64,000 nucleotides of DNA from Turicimonas muris (GCF_002221595.1 NZ_NHMP01000001.1:496001-560000); one strand, 5' to 3'. Numbered from the stretch's first letter, positions 46,604 to 56,282 are shown. Numbers and translations are program-made. Notes: generated by a model from the letters alone, not told the origin.

Positions 46604-48052
46604 TTATTTAAGAGTATTACTTCTCGCAATTCTGACGGCTCTATTGACTAGTTCTGATGCCTGTCCTAAATAATTAGTTGGTTCGAGGGCATGCTCAATC
46701 TCTTTCTCATTCATATATTTTTTGATTTCTGGATCATTAACTAATACAGTCCGGAAGTCTGTATCTTTTGGAGCTTTCTTAATAGCTTGGACTACAAGAC
46801 TATGAGCTTGTCCCAATCCTACTTTTGAAGCCAGAGACTGTTGGACAGCCTCGGCCATCACGAACTGTTTAGAGTCATTGAACCGAGCCTTCATAACTTC
46901 CGGTTTGACAATGATTTTGTCAAATAAACGATTTGCTCGATCCAGTGCTGTACTTGTAGTCATAAACATTTCCGGAATTGTTGACCATTCAGAAATCCAA
47001 GGAGCCCCCTGGCGTGTTTCTGATTGATTAAGCATTTCAAGTGCTCCGGAAGCACGAATCCGAGACATCGCAGCTAATCCTCCTAAGAACTCGCTTGCCC
47101 TCGGATTACGCTTCTGAGGCATAGTTGAGCTGGCGCCTCCCTCTCCTTCATTGACGCTGTTGTCCGCAGTGCGCGACCATAAATTGATATCTGTTGCAAC
47201 TCTGCCTAATGTCCCGTTGATCAATGCTAAAACCTGAACTACCTCTGCATAATTATCTCGACTTGCGTTCCATGACATATCGGGAACCTTTAGTCCGAGA
47301 TTTTTAAGAGCAGATTTTTGAATCTCCAAGGCCTTTGGTCCTAAAGAGCTTAAGGTTCCGACGGCTGATCCTAATTGGCCTACACGAGAGCGTTCTTTAG
47401 CTTCACGCATCCGGCTTAAATTTCTGTTCAATTCCGCCATGTAGGAAGCTGTAAGCATCCCAAACGTTGTGGGTATTGCATCTTGACCGTTGGTTCTAGA
47501 AACCATCGGAGTTGATTTATATTTTTCCGATAGGTCCGCCAACCTCAGAATAAGTTTAGTTAACTGTTTTTCTATTACGTCAATAGCATCCATCATCTGC
47601 AGAACGGTGGCGGTATCCATGACGTCCTGAGTCGTGCTGCCTAAATGAATATAGGCTTTAACTGTCGGATTCAAAGCTCTTAATTGTTTGACTAACCCGT
47701 CAACCGGGCGGCCAACTTTCCTTGTTGCCTCAGTTAATTTTTGAATATCTACGTTATCTAAAACACAGGCTTTAGAAATTTCTTGTGCCGCTTCTTCCGG
47801 AATCAATCCGTGTTTTGCTTGGGCGTTTGCTAATGCAGCCTCGAATTTCAACCAATAAGAAATAAGCCTCTGATCGTTATAAATTTCTCTCATTTCCTTT
47901 GTTCCGAACAGGCCTTCATAAATTTTTGAGTCAAACACACTCATGGTGTTTGAGGAAGAGCTTTGAGCCGTTGGCAAAGAAGGAGTTTCTGCGAAAGCCA
48001 TGGAACTTAAAGCAATTGAAAACATAAGGGAAGAGATAAGTTTTAATTTCAT
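46604..48052 (-). CDS. Exported fumarase/aspartase-superfamily lyase (adenylosuccinate-lyase/CMLE-like)
   Basis: 482 aa. It starts with a clear Sec signal, MKLKLISSLMFSIALSSMAF then AETPS, very unusual for this superfamily. Core motifs: IHLGSTTQDVMDTATVLQMM (region 1), VSRTNGQDAIPTTFG (region 2; the usual TH is NG), and the signature GEGGASSTMPQKRNPRASEF. The closest families by eye are adenylosuccinate lyase and carboxymuconate cycloisomerase. Known chemistry: fumarate release (or the reverse addition) from succinyl- or carboxy-substituted substrates. Inference: a periplasmic lyase that frees fumarate for the periplasmic flavin reductases, or acts on an imported dietary compound. Divergent LysR gene (48141) is the probable regulator; terminator at 46454. 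Confidence 0.85.
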   Translation of the reverse strand: MKLKLISSLMFSIALSSMAFAETPSLPTAQSSSSNTMSVFDSKIYEGLFGTKEMREIYNDQRLISYWLKFEAALANAQAKHGLIPEEAAQEISKACVLDNVDIQKLTEATRKVGRPVDGLVKQLRALNPTVKAYIHLGSTTQDVMDTATVLQMMDAIDVIEKQLTKLILRLADLSEKYKSTPMVSRTNGQDAIPTTFGMLTASYMAELNRNLSRMREAKERSRVGQLGSAVGTLSSLGPKALEIQKSALKNLGLKVPDMSWNASRDNYAEVVQVLALINGTLGRVATDINLWSRTADNSVNEGEGGASSTMPQKRNPRASEFLGGLAAMSRIRASGALEMLNQSETRQGAPWISEWSTIPEMFMTTSTALDRANRLFDKIIVKPEVMKARFNDSKQFVMAEAVQQSLASKVGLGQAHSLVVQAIKKAPKDTDFRTVLVNDPEIKKYMNEKEIEHALEPTNYLGQASELVNRAVRIARSNTLK

Positions 48053-48140
48053 GGTAAATCTCCAAATGATTGAGGATGATTTACTCTAAACTGACAAATA
48101 ACATTCATAAAGTTCAATTCCTGAAGGATATGATTCCAAA

Positions 48141-49034
48141 ATGGAACTAAAACCCAAACATCTTTCCGTCTTTTGTGCCGTCATTGAAACTGGGAGTATT
48201 GTTGCTGCGGCAGATAAAGTAGCTATGACTCCTTCCGCGGTCAGCCGAGTTATTGCCGACATCGAAGATAAAATAGGCAGTTCTCTTTTCAATAGAGTCA
48301 AAAAGCGTTTGGTTCCGAACTTTACAGGTTTGCACTTTTATAGAAAAGCAAGGGAAGGATTAAGTCTTTGGAAAGAATTGGAGTCTTTTTCGCCGAACAA
48401 TCAAGCAGAAGAACCAATAAGGGTGGCGATTTTGGCCAGACACGCAGCGCCTTTAATTCCACTATTAGTTAAAGAATTTAAAAAGTCCTATCCTGATTTT
48501 GAATCTTGTCGTTTACATTTCGATGTTCACAATCATCGGGATTTTTATTTCTCAAAAATGAGCCATCCTTTTGATATAGGGTTCGGATGTTTGATTGGAC
48601 AACATTCTGACCTCGAAATTTTACCTTTGGCTCATATTGGTCTTTATGCCTGGGGAACAAGAGAAATCTTTGAAGGGATAGATACTGAAGAAATAACCCC
48701 GGAGGAAGTCTATGACCGAAAGCCGATTCTTCTTCCATCCGACACAAAAATTGGATCTTTTTGCTTGAATGCTTTGCCGGATATCAAAGGCTCGTCCTCA
48801 ACTTTAACGGTATCGAATACTGACCTGGCCTTATCAATGGCCGCAGAAGGTTTAGGTATTCATGTCACAGATGCCTTGGCAGGAAATGAGGCTATTGGGC
48901 TGGTCAGAAAGAAACTAAGAAGCTCATTGACAATTCCTTTTTCCTCTTTTACTCCCAAAGATTCAGATAAGAGCGAAATTGTCGAAGGCCTGCTTAATGC
49001 AATGAAAGCCGTCATACGTGTAAAGCTGGCGTGA
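48141..49034 (+). CDS. LysR-family transcriptional regulator
   Basis: 297 aa. HTH (about 4-63): LKPKHLSVFCAVIETGSIVA, DKVAMTPSAVSRVIADIEDK, LFNRVKKRLVPNFTG. Effector-binding domain about 90-290, with APLIPLLVKEFKKSYPDF and LSMAAEGLGIHVTDALAG. Divergent from the exported lyase gene with 88 bp between starts, so it probably senses that enzyme's substrate or product. Confidence 0.9.
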   Translation: MELKPKHLSVFCAVIETGSIVAAADKVAMTPSAVSRVIADIEDKIGSSLFNRVKKRLVPNFTGLHFYRKAREGLSLWKELESFSPNNQAEEPIRVAILARHAAPLIPLLVKEFKKSYPDFESCRLHFDVHNHRDFYFSKMSHPFDIGFGCLIGQHSDLEILPLAHIGLYAWGTREIFEGIDTEEITPEEVYDRKPILLPSDTKIGSFCLNALPDIKGSSSTLTVSNTDLALSMAAEGLGIHVTDALAGNEAIGLVRKKLRSSLTIPFSSFTPKDSDKSEIVEGLLNAMKAVIRVKLA

Positions 49035-49195
49035 ATAGAGATTTTCTCCGAGAATCCGTTACAAGAATAAGATGAGTCGATTGTTATTGTCGTTTTACAA
49101 GGTTTGCACTTTTCTAAATTGAATATCGTTGGCGTAGCGGTCGCGGTTTAGAGGTTTAATCAGAACGGTAGTCCTCTGACACGTCCCTCTACTAA

Positions 49196-50507
49196 TTAGT
49201 CATACAGATAGCTTTCCTTAAGTCGGATGCAAGATGCTGTTAAATTCGGCAAACCTCCAAACCTTCCTTGCAAATAACTTCTTTGAAGGTCTCTCTGCTC
49301 CTAGACCTTTGAAATCAGTGACAGGATAAAGAGTCGTGGAGCCGTCAGATGCTCTGTCACAAATCCAAAACTCATCGCGTCTGAGAAGATCTTCATTAAC
49401 TAATTGGACATCGTGTGCCGTGAAAATTAATTGTTTTCGAGACAGTTCATCACATCCTTCTAAGAATTGAGCGATTAAGGACGATGTGAGTTTGGTGTGA
49501 AGACTTCTATCAATATCATCAATTACAAAGGTGATGGAATCGTCAGAAGGATTCGACTTGTCTAACATATTGATTAAATTGAAGAGTCTTTTGGTGCCTG
49601 CAGACTCATCAGTAAACGAGAAAAGCTCTTCTTCTCCGCGGCAATTTTTATGAAGGGCGAAATAATTTCTCTGCTTTGATTCCGGCACTTGATGTGTTGC
49701 TTATCCTCATAGCGCCTTCTTTAGGATCCATGATGACCATGGAAGAATCCTCGCTTATGCTTTGGGCAAGGCGCTCCACATTTTTAGAGAGGGGGCGGGA
49801 GAATGGGAGGGCTTTAATGGAACAAATTCCGGTGCCAAGCCCGTAAAGTCTTTCTTTAACTGAAGTTTCCTCTGTTTCTAATCTAGAAATGAAAGGAGAG
49901 TCCGACCTGATAATTTTCAGCGAATTTGAGAACCAATTGAAGACTGATACTACTTTGCCAATATTCGCGGCGCCCAGAAGATTTAGTGCTGGATAATTCT
50001 TAAGAAGAAAAGGAGTTAAGAACTTGATTGCATCTTCAGAGAGACGTCTTTCTTCAAAGAGTCTCCTGGTGTCAATCTTTCAGCTTTTCTCTCAAATAAG
50101 ATCTTTTCTGTTCTTGTATTTTGAAAAGAAAGTTTTTCTTCCAAAATTTTCTGCCGGTTAAAAAGGATGGCATAGGAGTAGATACCGTTTTGCAGCATAA
50201 GGTTTACTGCAAATTTAGTAGGTTCTGATTTAGTGGCTGGATCCAGTCGGAAACTATCAGGCTCAGATGACATAAAGTTTCTGCTTGGATCAACAATTAA
50301 GTTCTGAAGAAAAGAGAGGGCTTTTACGAAGTTAGATTTTCCGGAAGCGTTCGGGCCAAAGATTCCCGTTATTGGTAAAAGATTGAGTCCAAATTTATTA
50401 AACTTTGCGACGGTGTCGGAATGGTTTCTTTCTTTACCGGCTTCCATGGTGAAGCAGACTTCATCTCTGAAAGACTTCCAATTTTTAATTGAAAAAGCGA
50501 TAAGCAT
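49196..50507 (-). pseudogene. Decayed RloA-like ATPase, paralogue of 2503-3912
   Basis: Start MLIAFSIKNWKSFRDE and Walker A FGPNASGKSNFVKALSFLQN are near-identical to the intact copy. I see three frameshifts: near 50040 (after LKKDVS, the frame moves to LSEDAIKFLTPFLLKNYPAL), near 49660 (before YFALHKNCRGEEELFSFTDE) and near 49290 (C-terminus moves from KSYLQ-like to RDLQRSYLQGRFGGLPNLTA). The C-terminal half still carries FVIDDIDRSLHTKL and FTAHDVQLVNE. No RloB gene follows. So a second, dead copy of the defence ATPase, possibly a duplication whose partner was lost. Confidence 0.88.
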
Positions 50508-51101
50508 TCTTTTACCTCGGAACTTATCTCCTCATTTTGCCTTTAAATAAAGAGTTTCCGAAAGAGAAGAATTGAGTATTGATTTTTTCAATTATAAGGG
50601 GGTTGAATTTGGAGCTTTCAGCTACAAAGCCTCTTTCGCACAACTTCACCAACGAAAGGCCCTGGCTCTAGATTTTTCTTACTCTACTATCTCAGACAAT
50701 TTCCCTTGTTTCGGTATTGGATTTGTCTTTGGTAGCACAGGGCGCCTACATCCTTCGGCTGAGATTTCGCTCTATTTTTCTCTTTTAGGACACAAATAAA
50801 AGCGACGTTCCTCAATTTTTTAATTAGAAAATTTGTCTGATCTATAAAGTTTTGAAGAAAATCTTCAAGGTGAAAGCCGTCCACGACAAGTCATGTAAGG
50901 CTGCCGTTCGAATTTTCGCTGTCAATAAAACTTTTGAAGTCTATTCATTAAAAGTCTCAGTTATCTTTTTCAGGTAGAGCCGAAATGAGGGCAGGGTGAA
51001 GATGCCGCCTAAACACAGCTTCTCTTCGACAAAAAAGTTCAAAAACATTGACTTTAACAAAACTTGATTTAATAATTAACGTACTAACCAAGGAGTTCAA
51101 A
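50508..51101. other. Intergenic region before the Tat flavin reductase
   Basis: About 590 bases. A 75-codon frame at 50572 has no features I trust. The promoter of the flavoprotein gene should be in its right part; AAGGAG is 6 nt before ATG 51102. Confidence 0.3.
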
Positions 51102-52760
51102 ATGACTGTTCTATCTCGCCGTAATTTTATGGTTGGTTCTTCAATAGCACTTTGTTCTTTACCTACTATGGCAGCATCTGGAGAAGATAAATTTGATGCT
51201 TCGGCTGACGTTGTTGTGGTTGGATTAGGAGGTGCTGGTGCTGCTGCGGCAATCACAGCTGCTGATAACAATGCTTCGGTAATCATACTTGAGAAGCAGC
51301 CTTTATCTTCTTTGCGTTCGAATACCAGAATGTCGGGCGGATGGGTTCACTGTCCCGATAAAGATGGAAATAAAGAAGAACTAAGGAAATACTTCCGAGC
51401 TTTGTTTTCTGCAAAATATGATGATAAACCGTCAGTTGGTGAGGAGGACGATGTTTCTAACGGTATGGCGGAATATTGGGTTCAATATACGCCTGAGCTG
51501 GTAACTTGGCTTCAGTCTCTTGACCCAGAACTGAAAGGAAAGAAATTCAGCGGTCCGGCTCAGTATGTCAATTTCCCGGGCGCTAAAACTAGCTCCTATG
51601 CCTCTTTCCATCTAATGTATCCGGAAAGGATAGGAAAAACTCCATCGTATAACAAACCTAAGAACGAAGCGACAGAAGGAGAAGCTCTTTGGCGTGCTTT
51701 GGAAAAAGGCATTGCTGATCGACAAGCAAAGATAAAAATCATGGACAGCACACCGGCAGCCGAGCTCATTACTGCTCCGGATGGAAGAGTGATTGGAGTA
51801 ATCGCCGAAAAAGATGGGAAACCTATTCGAGTTCAAGCGAAAAAAGGAGTGATCCTTGCTTCAGGTGGATATGAGTATAGTGCCGAAATGAGAAAAGCTT
51901 TCTTACCGGGACCATCTGTGGAAGGATTTGCTTTCTACGGTACACCTTACAACGAAGGCGATGGTATACGCATGGGATTGAAAGCCGGCGCAGCGCTATC
52001 GAAGGTTTCTTCATGTGCGGCACGCATGATTTGGGCTCCTCCCGTTTATCACAAGGGCATGAGAATCGGTGTCACAACAGCCGGAGTGGGGTCGCCGGGT
52101 TCATTTGTTGTTAATGCTCTCGGGGATAGATTTATCGCTGAAAACAAGATCATGGGCGGTATTACCAATAACAGTGTCTACGAAAAAGCCTCTCAGCAGA
52201 ATCTGGATACCATGACCTATGACAATATGCCGGCTTGGCAGATATTTGAAGAAAATATCTTCAAATCACGTCCGCTGGCAAATTTGACCCGTTCAACTGT
52301 CGGATACGGATTTGTTGATTACGGAGCTCCCGATAACAGCGATGCCTTGAAAAAAGGATGGATCTTGCAGGCTGATTCTATAGAGGACCTAGCCAAAAAG
52401 ATCGCCGATACTCCGGAAAATAAAGGCAGAATGAATCCGGAGAAACTAGGCAATGCCTTAAAGCGTTTCAACGAAATTAGCGCAGCGGGAAAGGACGAAG
52501 ATTTTGGAAGAAATCCAAAGTCACTTAAACCGCTTGAAGGGCAAAAATTTTATGCCATCCCATTATTTGCCGGCGGTTCTAATACCAAGGGAGGTCTCAA
52601 GACAAATGCTGAGCACCAAGTCATGGGTTGGGATAATAAGCCGATTAAAGGTTTATACGCTGCCGGTGAAATTGCTTGCGGCCTCAATAGAGGCGGAGCA
52701 ATGCTGACCGATGCTTTGGTTTTTGGTCAAGTTGTTGGAAAAGAAGTCGCTCAGCAATAA
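51102..52760 (+). CDS. Tat-exported FAD-dependent reductase (fumarate reductase/3-oxosteroid dehydrogenase superfamily)
   Basis: Start at ATG 51102 (AAGGAG 6 nt upstream; frame open to 51048). About 552 aa. Twin-arginine signal MTVLSRRNFMVGSSIALCSL ending TMAAS. FAD_binding_2: DVVVVGLGGAGAAAAITAAD, VIILEKQPLSSLRSNTRMSG, GDGIRMGLKAGAALSKVSSC, LYAAGEIACGLNRGGAMLTD. No FMN_bind or haem domain, so electrons must come from a separate carrier. The catalytic Arg position of fumarate reductases (FxxExxxR) reads DRFIAENKIMGG, Met instead, so fumarate is unlikely. Substrate unknown. It stands alone. Confidence 0.88.
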   Translation: MTVLSRRNFMVGSSIALCSLPTMAASGEDKFDASADVVVVGLGGAGAAAAITAADNNASVIILEKQPLSSLRSNTRMSGGWVHCPDKDGNKEELRKYFRALFSAKYDDKPSVGEEDDVSNGMAEYWVQYTPELVTWLQSLDPELKGKKFSGPAQYVNFPGAKTSSYASFHLMYPERIGKTPSYNKPKNEATEGEALWRALEKGIADRQAKIKIMDSTPAAELITAPDGRVIGVIAEKDGKPIRVQAKKGVILASGGYEYSAEMRKAFLPGPSVEGFAFYGTPYNEGDGIRMGLKAGAALSKVSSCAARMIWAPPVYHKGMRIGVTTAGVGSPGSFVVNALGDRFIAENKIMGGITNNSVYEKASQQNLDTMTYDNMPAWQIFEENIFKSRPLANLTRSTVGYGFVDYGAPDNSDALKKGWILQADSIEDLAKKIADTPENKGRMNPEKLGNALKRFNEISAAGKDEDFGRNPKSLKPLEGQKFYAIPLFAGGSNTKGGLKTNAEHQVMGWDNKPIKGLYAAGEIACGLNRGGAMLTDALVFGQVVGKEVAQQ

Positions 52761-53522
52761 CAAGTTCTGTTTAGTTTTGCAACTTGCCAGCAGCATTCCA
52801 AGAAGCTACTTAAACAGGATCACCTAGTCCCTTACGAGGAAAGGTCTGCAAGGTCAGCTTGGACCTTTCTTCTTAAAACATCATAAGAAGGAGTGGTAGA
52901 TTCGGAAGAACTCTGCTAGACAACTCAACCTCGTTAAATTAGTTTATTTAATAGTTTTTTAAGTTGGAAAGAAATTCGTATCTCCTTTAGCACCTGAAAA
53001 AAGACCCGAACTAATGAAAGAGGTTAAGTTTTGGCTATTTCCACAAATACTGTGAACAGAATTCTCAAGTTTCGGGATTGCCAAAGCTCCAAAGAATATT
53101 CTTTTCTAATTCTTCTATGAACAGCTTTTTGACAGCTCCCTATGCTTTCTTTATTGCGGCTCCGTTTCAGTCGCTTTCATTTCAGACTTTGGCAATTACC
53201 TCTTGGAGATTTATACTATACCCCTCTAACTCTTTTGTCTCAGACACATAAGCGTCCGCTTTTGATGTAGCATCAAATCAGGAACCCTTGAATTCGTGCC
53301 TCCAGGCACGAGGCATAGACTTCTAAAATTTTGAAGATAATTTTGGTGAAGTTTTCTTTCTAAATATTCCGCGGGTTGAAGGTAAAAATGTTCACCGGAG
53401 CTCTTAAAAGCGAAAGTGAAATCAAAAAGTCTCCACTGACCAGATTATTTGCTTTTCCGATGACTGGAACGTTGCACAAGACCGTCGACAGTGTATCTAT
53501 GTGTCCTATGATGCAACCATAA
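52761..53522. other. Intergenic region before the DarT remnant
   Basis: About 760 bases. Contains a small hairpin CGTGCC-TCCA-GGCACG at 53295-53310. I searched for the missing DarT N-terminal part and could not recognise it in any plus-strand frame. No other gene supported. Confidence 0.35.
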
Positions 53523-53816
53523 AACTGCAATGCCGGCGACATTGACATCTTTGAATACGGGAAGGCAAAAAATGATAAAGGGATGTCTATTTTTAATTTT
53601 GCTGATTGAGAGATTATTAAGTCAAACTTCTGGGCTGGTCCGAGACGAGAATATAAGCAAGCAGAATTTCTTATTGAAGACCATACTGATATTGAGTTGT
53701 TTACCCAAATCGGAGTAAAAAATCAAAAAATATATAACGAAGTAAAGCACATTCTGGAAAAAAGGCAATCCTCTTTATCAGTAACAATTAGAAAAGATTG
53801 GTATTACAATGATTAA
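53523..53816 (+). pseudogene. C-terminal remnant of a DarT-type DNA ADP-ribosyltransferase toxin
   Basis: One frame reads KGMSIFNFAD, stop TGA (53607-53609), EIIKSNFWAGPRREYKQAEF, LIEDHTDIELFTQIGV and ends VTIRKDWYYND. RRxxKQAEFL is the DarT block with the catalytic Glu, and a WYY/WYF end is typical of DarT. The TGA falls where a Trp would fit (D-W-E), suggesting TGG to TGA. The N-terminal NAD-binding part is not recognisable and another stop precedes at 53520. It overlaps the DarG start by 8 nt, the usual darT-darG arrangement. Confidence 0.62.
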
Positions 53817-54837
53817 GACTGTAAAGGGCAACTTGCTTGAACAAGATGTTCAGGCATTAGTGAATACGGTAAATTGCGTAGGTGTTATGGGTAGAGGAAT
53901 TGCTCTGCAGTTCAAGAACGCCTTCCCCGAAAATTACAGTTTCTATCATGAGGCTTGTAAAAATAAAACGGTTAGTCCTGGAAAAGTATTAGTTTTTGAA
54001 CGGCAAGATCTTTTGTCTAATCCCCAGTATATTATCAATTTCCCAACAAAACTCCACTGGAGAGAGAAGAGCAAACTTTCGTACATAACCGAAGGTCTAG
54101 ATGATTTGGCCCATGCGATAGAAAAGCTCAAAATCACCTCCATCGCAGTTCCTCCTTTGGGCTGTGGATTAGGAGGACTGGAATGGGATATCGTAAAAAA
54201 AGAAATTATTAATAGGTTAGGTAATCTGGATTCCCAAATACTTATTTTTGAGCCAGCCTCGAAGTCAGAAGTTTTTGAAACCATTTCCCGGAAGGGGCTT
54301 AAAATTACGCCGGCTATTAATCTAGTTCTGTGGTTAATGGAAACTTATCAGAGAGGTTTATTGGATCCAATGATAAGTTTGTTAGAGCTCCAAAAAATGG
54401 TTTATTTCGCCACACGACTTGGAATAGAACCTAAATTTACTTTTGAGGCATGTACCTCCGGGCCTTATTGTAAGGATTTAAGATTTGTTCTAAATAGAAT
54501 TGAAGGGAATTACGTTAAAAGATATGCCGACGCCGGAGATTCTCCAGATAAGTGTCTAACTCTTATAAAGACTGACGACTCTGAGGAGGGCCAAGAATTA
54601 AGAAACTCTTTCCAAGGCCAGATGAGCCAATTAAAACAATTGATTGATGGGTTCGAGTCTCCTAAAGGCATGGAGATTCTATCAACAGTGGATTTGCTAA
54701 TGAATCAAAATAAGGAGTTTTCAGAGAAGCAATTAGTCGCTAGAGTGCACAATTGGAATGTGCACAAGGCTCAATTTACCGAAAAACAGATACTTCTCGC
54801 AAGAGAAAGATTAACTTCATGTTTTAATTATCAATAG
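53809..54837 (+). CDS. darG: DarG-type macrodomain antitoxin
   Basis: 342 aa. N-terminal macrodomain (about 1-150): KTVKGNLLEQDVQALVNTVN, CVGVMGRGIALQFKNAFPEN (GVMGKGIAxQF is the DarG hallmark), SIAVPPLGCGLGGLEWDIVK. C-terminal domain (about 165-340), LLELQKMVYFATRLGIEPKF and RHNW-like ARVHNWNVHK, is the region that binds and blocks DarT. Known: DarG removes ADP-ribose from thymidine in DNA and neutralises DarT. Here DarT upstream is degraded, leaving an orphan antitoxin that could still protect against incoming DarT. Frame intact. Confidence 0.88.
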   Translation: MIKTVKGNLLEQDVQALVNTVNCVGVMGRGIALQFKNAFPENYSFYHEACKNKTVSPGKVLVFERQDLLSNPQYIINFPTKLHWREKSKLSYITEGLDDLAHAIEKLKITSIAVPPLGCGLGGLEWDIVKKEIINRLGNLDSQILIFEPASKSEVFETISRKGLKITPAINLVLWLMETYQRGLLDPMISLLELQKMVYFATRLGIEPKFTFEACTSGPYCKDLRFVLNRIEGNYVKRYADAGDSPDKCLTLIKTDDSEEGQELRNSFQGQMSQLKQLIDGFESPKGMEILSTVDLLMNQNKEFSEKQLVARVHNWNVHKAQFTEKQILLARERLTSCFNYQ

Positions 54838-55094
54838 CTCACAGTGGGTCGTGGATACGCCTTGACAAGGTTTTGCGAACGAAGTGGGTACGGCCTTCAC
54901 AATGTGCGTTTACACGGAGGAAGGACGTAAGGAGTGCAGCAGCGCCAAAAAAGACTGTTCAAATAGGACGGTTAGCAACCGTAATTCAACTTACATTAAC
55001 CAGATAATCATTTGACAGTCCTCCGCTCAAAGAATAACGATTGACTCAAGTGGAACGTATGCGAGTTAAAATTTTCTTACCATGAGATTTATTT

Positions 55095-55505
55095 ATGATT
55101 CCGGTTCCTAGCACAAATAATTTTGACAAGCGTTTCAGTTGGTATCGATGGTCCGCGCCAATCTATGAGAATTCCGAAGAAGTTCTGGAAGCTATAAAAA
55201 AATCCGCAGTCATTGGCAAAAGGCTCAAATCCGTAAGAATTATCGGAGAAGCCACTCCGAGCTTCTTCATCGAAAAATCGCAACAAGTACCCGGTGAAGG
55301 AATGAAGGTAAATTCTTTCGTAGCTCAGGAACCATTTATTTTTGAATTTGAGGACGGGACTTCGTTGGAATTTTTGCCTCATTTGGAAAAGTACGCTCGC
55401 TTAGCATGTTCCACCATTCCAGACGATATTAAAGACGGCCTCTCTCCATGTTCACCTCTTTCTCAGGAATACTTTGTAGAGATCTTTGGAGAGCGTTGGC
55501 GGTGA
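55095..55505 (+). CDS. Unknown protein, upstream part of a frame split by TGA
   Basis: 136 aa, IPVPSTNNFDKRFSWYRWSA onward, ending EYFVEIFGERWR at a TGA. No family recognised. It is in exactly the same frame as the next reading frame (55521), with only YALKNV between the stop and that start. No ribosome site precedes the second frame. This suggests one gene of about 390 aa with a nonsense mutation (for example CGA to TGA), though two linked genes are possible. ATG 55095 may be supported by AGATTTA only, a weak ribosome site. Location after DarTG suggests toxin-immunity or defence cargo, by context only. Confidence 0.5.
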   Translation: MIPVPSTNNFDKRFSWYRWSAPIYENSEEVLEAIKKSAVIGKRLKSVRIIGEATPSFFIEKSQQVPGEGMKVNSFVAQEPFIFEFEDGTSLEFLPHLEKYARLACSTIPDDIKDGLSPCSPLSQEYFVEIFGERWR

Positions 55506-55520
55506 TACGCACTTAAAAAC

Positions 55521-56264
55521 GTGGAGGTCGTCAATATTGACCATAGTAAAATAACGTTTCCTCTTAGGGCGCAACCAGAAGAAAACCAAGAATGCGAAAT
55601 TTTGTATCGCTTTAAATTCGAAAATGATTGCTGTTTTGAGTTTAGGTGCGGAACAAGAAGGAGAAAGTACGAGGTCTTTTTTAAGCGGAACTGGGAAGGC
55701 TCAATCCTTTATTCGCAACTCAAAACAAAACCGGTAAATCACATAAGCTGGGAGATTGATTCCTTTGGTGGTGCCGTCAATCTTTATCCATATGTTCATG
55801 AAGACATCAATGAGTCGGATTTCTCGCCTACCTCCTCCTTAGAGACCTTTATTCTGGATAATTGGTGGGGAGGAGAGGTGTGTGTTGACGGAGAAGCTCT
55901 CCCGATGTGCTTGTGTGAACTTTTTGACAAACACCTAGATAAAGTGCTTAATCAGGAATCATGGACTGACGCCGAGCCGGTATTTGAGTTTTATGGGCAA
56001 AATTTATTTCCATATGAAAATATGCGCCGAGTGGTTTCAGACGTACGTGATTGCATCGAAAAGCTCAATTCCAACACATTAACTGCAGAGGAGAAGAAAG
56101 AAGTATTGCAGTGGGCCGTCCGAGCTTTTTACCATAAAGTAGAAGTGACAGAGAACGAATCTCAAAGATTATTAAAAGATTTCTTGGAAGTTTTCTGCGA
56201 ATCCGTTGAAGGCATGATGAATCTTTGTCCTCATGCCGATGGCATCTGTGTAATGGGACCTTGA
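55521..56264 (+). CDS. Unknown protein, downstream part of a frame split by TGA
   Basis: 247 aa from GTG 55521: EVVNIDHSKITFPLRAQPEE, LYRFKFENDCCFEFRCGTRR, then acidic mixed sequence ending ICVMGP. In frame with the 136-aa segment upstream; the GTG has no ribosome site, so I favour a single interrupted gene. No motif recognised. Composition is acidic and soluble, as in immunity-type proteins, but this is only suggestive. Convergent with the recombinase gene. Confidence 0.5.
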   Translation: MEVVNIDHSKITFPLRAQPEENQECEILYRFKFENDCCFEFRCGTRRRKYEVFFKRNWEGSILYSQLKTKPVNHISWEIDSFGGAVNLYPYVHEDINESDFSPTSSLETFILDNWWGGEVCVDGEALPMCLCELFDKHLDKVLNQESWTDAEPVFEFYGQNLFPYENMRRVVSDVRDCIEKLNSNTLTAEEKKEVLQWAVRAFYHKVEVTENESQRLLKDFLEVFCESVEGMMNLCPHADGICVMGP

Positions 56265-56282
56265 GGAAATGGTGTAATCCCG

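Noticed and set aside
50572-50799. 75-codon frame upstream of the Tat flavoprotein
   Set aside because: Not preceded by a ribosome site and no hydrophobic or conserved pattern; likely chance.
53340-53522. DarT N-terminal half
   Set aside because: No NAD-binding motif recognisable in any plus-strand frame; the remnant is called only for its C-terminal part.
55503-55505. TGA as selenocysteine or recoded Trp
   Set aside because: No SECIS-like hairpin noticed, TGA ends other intact genes here, and neighbouring defence genes also carry nonsense mutations.
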